Of a DNA stretch of 54,109 nucleotides, positions 49,413 to 54,109 are shown piece after piece (the stretch's first letter is position 1; each line of letters opens with the position of its first letter). Location: positions 1 through 54,109 of the forward strand of contig WQZL01000001.1 in assembly GCA_009780755.1 (NCBI GenBank), in the 5' to 3' direction. A program made the translations under genes and the position numbers. Under the pieces are notes generated by a model. It had not been told where the DNA came from. It worked only from the letters and a program-made list of their open reading frames with translations, and did not search any database. Source of the stretch: Promicromonosporaceae bacterium (GTDB lineage Bacteria; Actinomycetota; Actinomycetes; Actinomycetales; Cellulomonadaceae).

Positions 49413-50876
49413 ATGGGTTGGCGCGGACGAGCCACTGCGGCCACGCTGACCTTTAGCGTGCTTATCGGCGGTTATCTGGTACTCGATGCGCATGACGTGG
49501 TGCCTGGAATCCTCACGCTGGCGCCGCCACCGCCGCAGCCCGCGCCGTTTCCCACCGCTCTGGCCGCCACCATCGGCCCAGAACCGGTTTCCGTGCTGCC
49601 TCGGCTGCCGGAAGATGCGCCGGTTCCCGATTCTGGCGATGTGCAGATAATGGTCCGGGCCTTGGCCTCCGAGGAGCGGCTGGGTGAACGAGTTGGTGTC
49701 ATCGTTATCGACGCGCTCACCGGTGACGTGTTGGGTTCGGCGGCGCCATACTCACAGTTCGCTCCGGCCTCGACTCAGAAGATTCTGACTGCGGTGGCCG
49801 TCCACAATGAGCTGGACGTGGAGTCAACGCTGGATACCGTGGCGATGTTGGATCGGACCAACCGGGTGACACTCGTGGGCGGCGGAGACATGCTGCTCGC
49901 CGCCGGAGCGGGCGACCCAGCGGCGATCAACGGGCGAGCCGGACTCGGCGATCTCGCCGATCAGGTGGCCGGGAGGCTCCGCGAGGCGGGCGTCACCGCC
50001 ATCCTGCTCAGCTACGAGGATTCGATGTTTACCGGGCCGACGGTGGCCGCCGCCGTGCCAGCCGTCGATGTGGCCTCGGGACACATCGCCCCCGTCGCCT
50101 CCCTGGCGGTCAATGTGGCCGCCAAGGGAGATGAGCCGCGCGGCCCCCGCTACCCCGACCCAGCGTTGAATGCCGCCGAGGTATTCGCCTCCCAGCTGCG
50201 ACAACGAGGCATTCGGGTTTCCGACCGAATTGAGCCATCTCAGCCAGCGGAGGATGCCATCGAGATCGGCCGGGTGCATTCGGCGACGCTGCGCGAGATT
50301 TCCGCCTGGACCCAACTGCGCTCGGACAACACGCTCACCGAGGTACTCGGCAGGCTGGTAGCCATCGAGATGGGGCACCCCGCCACCGGCGAAGACGCCC
50401 TGAACGCCGTACTCGAATCCCTGGAGTCGCTGGGCATCAACACATCTGCCGCCGCCCTGGTTGACCTATCGGGGCTGGGACGCGGCTCGCTCATCTCGCC
50501 GAGGCTGCTCGCGGATATTACGCTGGCAACGCTCAACCCGGAACACCCGCACCTGCGGGATGTGTTCACCGACATGCCCATCTGTGGGCTGAGCGGCACG
50601 TTGGCCCTGCGCTGCCCCAACGATAATCCGGCCCTCGGAGTGACCAGGGCCAAGACCGGCTCGCTGCCGGGTGTGCGCGGGTTGGTGGGCACGGTGATGA
50701 CGAGCGATGATCGCCTGCTGGTATTCGCCATCAACGCCGATGAGATACCGGTCGCCAGCCTGTTCGGGGCGACGATCATGTATGACCTGTTTGTCGGCCA
50801 ACTGGCCGCCTTTGACAGCCCGGACTGGCCCCCGCCGCCAGCCGAAGACGACGGCGAGGAGACTGGCGATGACTAA
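49413..50876 (+). CDS. dacB: D-alanyl-D-alanine carboxypeptidase/endopeptidase (PBP4 type, S13)
   Basis: A 487-aa peptidoglycan enzyme with an N-terminal anchor or signal (TAATLTFSVLIGGYLVLDAH). The three active-site motifs are present: SxxK in PASTQKILTAVAV, SxN in RSDNTLTEVLGR and KTG in AKTGSLPGVRGL. Two Cys around ICGLSGTLALRCP probably form a disulfide. Its acidic tail (PAEDDGEETGDD) overlaps the next start. It is transcribed with the zinc protease, tilS and hpt genes. Confidence 0.93.
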   Translation: MGWRGRATAATLTFSVLIGGYLVLDAHDVVPGILTLAPPPPQPAPFPTALAATIGPEPVSVLPRLPEDAPVPDSGDVQIMVRALASEERLGERVGVIVIDALTGDVLGSAAPYSQFAPASTQKILTAVAVHNELDVESTLDTVAMLDRTNRVTLVGGGDMLLAAGAGDPAAINGRAGLGDLADQVAGRLREAGVTAILLSYEDSMFTGPTVAAAVPAVDVASGHIAPVASLAVNVAAKGDEPRGPRYPDPALNAAEVFASQLRQRGIRVSDRIEPSQPAEDAIEIGRVHSATLREISAWTQLRSDNTLTEVLGRLVAIEMGHPATGEDALNAVLESLESLGINTSAAALVDLSGLGRGSLISPRLLADITLATLNPEHPHLRDVFTDMPICGLSGTLALRCPNDNPALGVTRAKTGSLPGVRGLVGTVMTSDDRLLVFAINADEIPVASLFGATIMYDLFVGQLAAFDSPDWPPPPAEDDGEETGDD

Positions 50877-51993
50877 GCACAGGCCCAAGGCGTGCCCGGT
50901 GCACGAGCCGACGCCAGAGGAGGTAGCCGCCGGGGTTGAAATGGTTGATTGGCAGGCCGCCGCCGAGTTCGCGGCCCGCGTCGCCCCACCCGGCCCGATT
51001 GCCACCCACGCCGAACTGAGCGACCTAGTAGCTGGCCTGCGCCAAGCAGCGGCCACGGCCATCGACCCGGTTCTCGCCACCACCCAAATGACCCCAGTGA
51101 CGGGGTTTAGCCCGGTTTACGTGGTGGATCGCGCCCGCTGGGTGGAGGCAAACACGCAGATGATGGCGGCCATGACGGCCCCGCTTGCGCAATCGTTGGC
51201 CGCGCACCAATCGAAGCCCACGCAGGCAACCCAACTGGTCAGCGGCCTACAGGCGGGCGCCCTCCTGGCCGCCCTCTCCTCTCGCGTGCTTGGCCAGTTC
51301 GACCCGTATGCCGCAGCCGATGGTCGCCTGCTGCTCGTGGCCCCGAATGTATTGCGGAATGAACGGCAAATGGGGGTGGACCCGCACGATTTCCGGCTGT
51401 GGGTGTGCCTGCATGAGCAGACCCATGCGCTTCAGTTTGCTGCCGCGCCGTGGCTGGCCGAACACATGCAGGGCCGCATCGGTGAACTGATGTCTGGCAT
51501 AGTCGGCGATGCGCTAGCTAGGTCGCAGGCGCCGCTGCGGGAGCGGCTTGCTCTGGCGTGGCGAACCCTCACGGGTGTACTCACGGGGGTGTTCCGCGCC
51601 GATGGCCCGGCGCCATTCGAGCGGCTGATGACTCCCGAGCAGCGCGCCGAGCTGGCGGAGATCACCGCCGTGATGGCGTTGCTGGAGGGCCATGCCGATG
51701 TAATCATGGACGATGTCGGGCCATCCGTGGTGCCGTCCGTGGCGCAGATTCGCGCCAAGTTTGAGAAACGACGGGATGGGGAGGGCGCCTCGCGAGCCGA
51801 TGCGCTGCTGCGGCGCCTGATCGGCATGGATGCGAAGCTGGCGCAGTATCGCGATGGCGCCATGTTCGTGCGAGGTGTTGAGGAGCGGGTAGGTCGCGAG
51901 GGATTCAACGCCATCTGGGCCTCTCCCGACACGCTGCCTCGGGCTGCCGAGATCGCCGATCCCGCCGCCTGGATCACCCGCCTCGGCGGTTGA
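50869..51993 (+). CDS. Zincin-like metallopeptidase, DUF2342 (zinc-dependent protease family)
   Basis: A 374-aa protein of the actinobacterial DUF2342 group, once annotated as F420-biosynthesis associated. The motif CLHEQTHALQF near residue 184-194 is the HExxH-like zinc site. No signal peptide is seen. Its ATG overlaps the dacB stop (ATGACTAA), so translation is coupled. The dacB-protease-tilS-hpt order is conserved in actinobacteria. The natural substrate is unknown. Confidence 0.87.
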   Translation: MTKHRPKACPVHEPTPEEVAAGVEMVDWQAAAEFAARVAPPGPIATHAELSDLVAGLRQAAATAIDPVLATTQMTPVTGFSPVYVVDRARWVEANTQMMAAMTAPLAQSLAAHQSKPTQATQLVSGLQAGALLAALSSRVLGQFDPYAAADGRLLLVAPNVLRNERQMGVDPHDFRLWVCLHEQTHALQFAAAPWLAEHMQGRIGELMSGIVGDALARSQAPLRERLALAWRTLTGVLTGVFRADGPAPFERLMTPEQRAELAEITAVMALLEGHADVIMDDVGPSVVPSVAQIRAKFEKRRDGEGASRADALLRRLIGMDAKLAQYRDGAMFVRGVEERVGREGFNAIWASPDTLPRAAEIADPAAWITRLGG

Positions 51994-52012
51994 GCCTGAC
52001 GGAGCCATCCAT

Positions 52013-53161
52013 ATGAAGGCCAGCTTTGTCGAAGTAGCCGCCGTGCGGCTTGCCGTCCAGCGGCAGCTGGCCGCGCTGGCGCTCGCCCCGAATGACCTCG
52101 TTTTGGTGGCCTGCTCTGGCGGGGCCGATTCGCTGGCGCTCGCCTCGGGGCTGGCCTATGAGGCCAACCGAGTGGGCCGTTCGACGCGCAGCAAGGGTTT
52201 TGCGATCCGGGCGGGTGCCGTCATCGTAGATCATGGCCTACAACTCGGTTCGGCCGAGGTGGCCACCGCGACGGCGACCCGCTGCCGAGCGTTGGGCCTA
52301 GACCCGGTGCTGGTGCGACGGGTGTCGGTGCCGCAGGAGTCTGGTGGGGCCGGCCCCGAAGGGTCGGCGCGAGCCGCCCGCTACGCGGCATTGGCTGCGG
52401 TGGCGACCGCTTTGGAGGTCAAGGCCGTGCTGTTGGGTCACACCCTTGACGATCAGGCCGAACAGGTGCTGCTCGGCCTGGCACGGGGGAGTGGAGCGCG
52501 GGCGCTGGCCGGAATCCCGGCCGCTCGCGGTCTCTATCGTCGCCCGCTACTGGGCCTGCGTCGCGTAGAGCTTCGCGCAGCGTGCGCCGCCCAAGGTTTG
52601 ACCTGGTGGGACGACCCCACGAATGACCTGCCGGAAGCGTTGGCCGCAGGTGTTCCCCTGCGCACCCGCGTCCGCCATGAGCTGTTGCCCGCCTTGGAGC
52701 AGGTACTCGGCCCCGGTGCCGCAGAATCGTTGGCGCGCTCGGCAAATCAGCTTCGCGACGATGCCAACGCCCTAGACGAGCTGGCAATTGAATTGCTGGC
52801 AGCCGCCACCATTTCCGCGTCATCCTGCGCGAGCGTCAGCTTCCCCACGTCATCCTGCGCGAGCGTCAGCTTCCCCACGTCATCCTGCGCGAGCGTCAGC
52901 GAGTCGCAGGACCCAGACATCCCGCCGCTTGCCCTCCACCTCCCCACCCTGGTCGCCGCTCCGCGGGCCATCCGCACGCGCGCGCTGCGCCTCGCGGCCC
53001 TGGCTGTCGGCGCCCCCGCGTCGGCCCTAAACCACCGTCACGTTGCCGCACTCGAAGCCCTTGCATCAGATTGGGCCGGACAAGGCGACACATTTTTGCC
53101 ATCGGGGGCGAGTGCGGGTCGAGAGTGTGACACGCTTTGGTTTCGCCGGGGGCCGGAGTAG
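52013..53161 (+). CDS. tilS: tRNA(Ile)-lysidine synthetase with an in-frame repeat insertion
   Basis: A 382-aa N-type ATP pyrophosphatase that changes C34 of tRNA-Ile(CAU) to lysidine, needed to read AUA. The PP-loop is VACSGGADSLALASGL near residue 31, and the LGHTLDDQAEQVLLGLARGSG motif is intact. Between the N-terminal domain and the C-terminal part, codons about 269-301 are made of a REP-like sequence repeated in frame (SSCASVSFPT twice, then a partial unit). This lies in a region that varies among TilS proteins, so function is probably kept. The gene is followed by hpt. Confidence 0.9.
   Translation: MKASFVEVAAVRLAVQRQLAALALAPNDLVLVACSGGADSLALASGLAYEANRVGRSTRSKGFAIRAGAVIVDHGLQLGSAEVATATATRCRALGLDPVLVRRVSVPQESGGAGPEGSARAARYAALAAVATALEVKAVLLGHTLDDQAEQVLLGLARGSGARALAGIPAARGLYRRPLLGLRRVELRAACAAQGLTWWDDPTNDLPEALAAGVPLRTRVRHELLPALEQVLGPGAAESLARSANQLRDDANALDELAIELLAAATISASSCASVSFPTSSCASVSFPTSSCASVSESQDPDIPPLALHLPTLVAAPRAIRTRALRLAALAVGAPASALNHRHVAALEALASDWAGQGDTFLPSGASAGRECDTLWFRRGPE
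52818..52916 (+). repeat. 30-bp-period repeat array inside tilS, related to the metG-tatD palindrome
   Basis: Two full 30-bp units (52818-52847, 52848-52877) and a third partial unit (52878-52900) are followed by GAGTCGCAGGACCCAG (52901-52916). The third unit plus this end matches one arm of the 30952-31058 element (GTCATTCTGCG...CGCAGAACCTAG) with few changes. The period is a multiple of three. Confidence 0.85.
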
Positions 53162-53193
53162 CCGCGCCCTATCGATCCTCATAAGGAGTACAA

Positions 53194-53745
53194 GTGGACC
53201 ACTCTGACGTTGCCGCCGATCTGACTAACGTGCTGCTCACCCAAGAGCAGATTCAAGCCCGGTTGGCCGAGCTGGCCGCAGAGATTGACCGCGATTATGC
53301 CGACCGCGACGTGCTGCTGGTGGGCGTACTCAAGGGTGCGGTGATGGCGATGGCCGACCTGTCGCGCCTGCTGCACATTCATGCGGAAATGGACTGGATG
53401 GCGGTTTCCAGTTACGGCAGCGGCACCAAGTCGAGCGGTGTGGTGCGGATTCTCAAGGATTTGGATGCGGACCTGACCGGTCGTCATGTGATGATCGTCG
53501 AGGACATCATCGACTCGGGCCTGACGCTGTCGTGGCTGGCAGCGAACTTGCGTTCGCGCGGTCCGGCTTCGGTAGAGATTGCCACCGTACTCCGCAAGCC
53601 GGATGCGGCCAAGGTGGAGGTGGATGTCAAGTACGTCGGCTTCGACATCCCCAACGCCTTTGTGGTCGGCTACGGCCTCGACTACGCCGAAAAGTACCGC
53701 AACCTCCCCTTCATCGGCACCCTAGCCCCCCACGTCTACTCCTGA
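53194..53745 (+). CDS. hpt: Hypoxanthine phosphoribosyltransferase
   Basis: A 183-aa purine salvage enzyme. The PRPP-binding motif is MIVEDIIDSGLTLSWL near residue 106-121, and the flexible loop has AVSSYGSGTKSSG. The DVLLVGVLKGAVMAM strand is typical. GTG start with a good upstream AAGGAG. It is the last gene of the dacB-tilS run. No clear terminator follows before the repeat at 53796. Confidence 0.95.
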   Translation: MDHSDVAADLTNVLLTQEQIQARLAELAAEIDRDYADRDVLLVGVLKGAVMAMADLSRLLHIHAEMDWMAVSSYGSGTKSSGVVRILKDLDADLTGRHVMIVEDIIDSGLTLSWLAANLRSRGPASVEIATVLRKPDAAKVEVDVKYVGFDIPNAFVVGYGLDYAEKYRNLPFIGTLAPHVYS

Positions 53746-53795
53746 GGGTCTGCTGGACGCTTTGGAATAAACACAAGCGCCCATCGATACCCATC

Positions 53796-53866
53796 CGCAG
53801 AACCTAGACCCGGCGGTGGTTGTTAACTCTGGGTTCTGCGACTCGCTGGCGCTCGCGCAGAATGAC
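53796..53866. repeat. Truncated copy of the metG-tatD palindromic repeat
   Basis: The inner arms CGCAGAACCTAG (53796-53807) and CTGGGTTCTGCG (53829-53840) and the right outer arm GCGCAGAATGAC remain. The left outer arm is missing. The centre CCCGGCGGTGG matches the 30952 copy. Confidence 0.8.
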
Positions 53867-53907
53867 AATGGAATTCATTTCGCGGATTAGTGGTTGAGCA
53901 GACCTCG

Positions 53908-53976
53908 GTGGTTGAGTAGGAGCGAGGTACGAGCGACGTGTCGAAACCACCACTACCGCTGCATGGGGTGGTTTCG
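53908..53976. repeat. Palindromic repeat with CGAAACCACC arms
   Basis: CGAAACCACC (53942-53951) and GGTGGTTTCG (53967-53976) are complementary arms. The left part GGTTGAGTAGGAGCGAGGTA resembles repeats common in actinobacterial intergenic DNA. The rest of the 53746-54030 gap shows no gene. Confidence 0.6.
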
Positions 53977-54030
53977 ATTTGTTTGCGGGTGGCTCGAATT
54001 GAAGTCGGGGAAAGTGGTTGGTGGTATCTC

Positions 54031-54059
54031 TTGCGTGTCGTGTTGGACGGGCGTATAAT
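54031..54059 (+). promoter_or_regulatory. Near-consensus promoter at the window end
   Basis: TTGCGT (54031-54036), a 17-nt spacer and a perfect TATAAT (54054-54059), with the ATG 6 nt later. This is the strongest-looking promoter in the window. Confidence 0.75.
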
Positions 54060-54065
54060 TGGGGT

Positions 54066-54109
54066 ATGGAAACCATCCGGAATCCCCAGCCAGTCAGTGC
54101 GTTGTGTGT
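54066..54109 (+). CDS. Start of an unidentified gene (partial, leaderless)
   Basis: Only the first 14 codons are visible (METIRNPQPVSALC). No Shine-Dalgarno is present, and the TATAAT box 6 nt upstream places the transcript start at the ATG. The protein cannot be identified. Confidence 0.5.
   Translation, partial: METIRNPQPVSALC

Overview
The window is a 54 kb piece of a high-GC Gram-positive chromosome, almost certainly an actinomycetote. The supports are the gene orders metG-tatD-rsmA-ispE and ppa/dacB/zinc protease/tilS/hpt, the adrenodoxin-type FprA reductase, the serS-HAD pair, metYX, and surface proteins with SipW-type and LPXTG signals. Many genes appear to start leaderless: a TAnnnT -10 hexamer lies 6-8 nt before the ATG/GTG. 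The genus cannot be named from sequence alone.

Layout. 1-13 kb: regulators (a large ATP-binding LuxR protein, an AraC protein with a tiny membrane peptide in front), then a roughly 900-bp stretch without a protein gene that carries DnaA-box-like 9-mers and a strong plus-strand terminator. A PAS-GAF-PP2C-kinase protein lies divergent to a STAS protein (partner switching). Next come an aldo/keto reductase, FprA, a DUF559-type nuclease-like gene bracketed by palindromic repeats, a YajQ protein, and tRNA-Tyr, tRNA-Thr and tRNA-Met. 13-20 kb: a one-directional surface cluster made of a beta-helix exoprotein, three proteins with SipW-type signals, a strong intergenic hairpin and an LPXTG-anchored protein. 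No sortase or SipW peptidase gene is present. 20-29 kb: a thioredoxin/NHL protein, a VapBC pair, an acyltransferase, tRNA-Ser, map, serS with a HAD phosphatase, a DUF4143 ATPase behind two palindromic operator-like sites, and pncA. 29-36 kb: metG, tatD, rsmA, ispE, a lipoprotein and truA. 35-39 kb: a two-component system, a truncated kinase-like membrane protein and a double GNAT protein. 40-42.7 kb: metX and metY behind a leader with a 7-residue peptide MFCRMCS and an anti-Shine-Dalgarno. 42.8-48.7 kb: an NlpC/P60 hydrolase and two tandem RCC1-propeller/SLH surface proteins. 48.7-53.7 kb: ppa, dacB, a zinc protease, tilS and hpt. The window ends in short repeats and the first codons of another leaderless gene.

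The observations most worth following up are three. The metYX leader looks like a cysteine/methionine-sensing attenuator: its leader peptide sits 3 nt from a hairpin that holds nine bases perfectly complementary to the metY ribosome binding site. The 13-20 kb cluster looks like a surface fibre or matrix locus. Palindromic or REP-like repeat DNA lies in frame inside coding genes: a 66-bp perfect-armed element in the HAD gene after serS, a 30-bp-period array in tilS, and a repeat-encoded tail on the DUF559-type protein.
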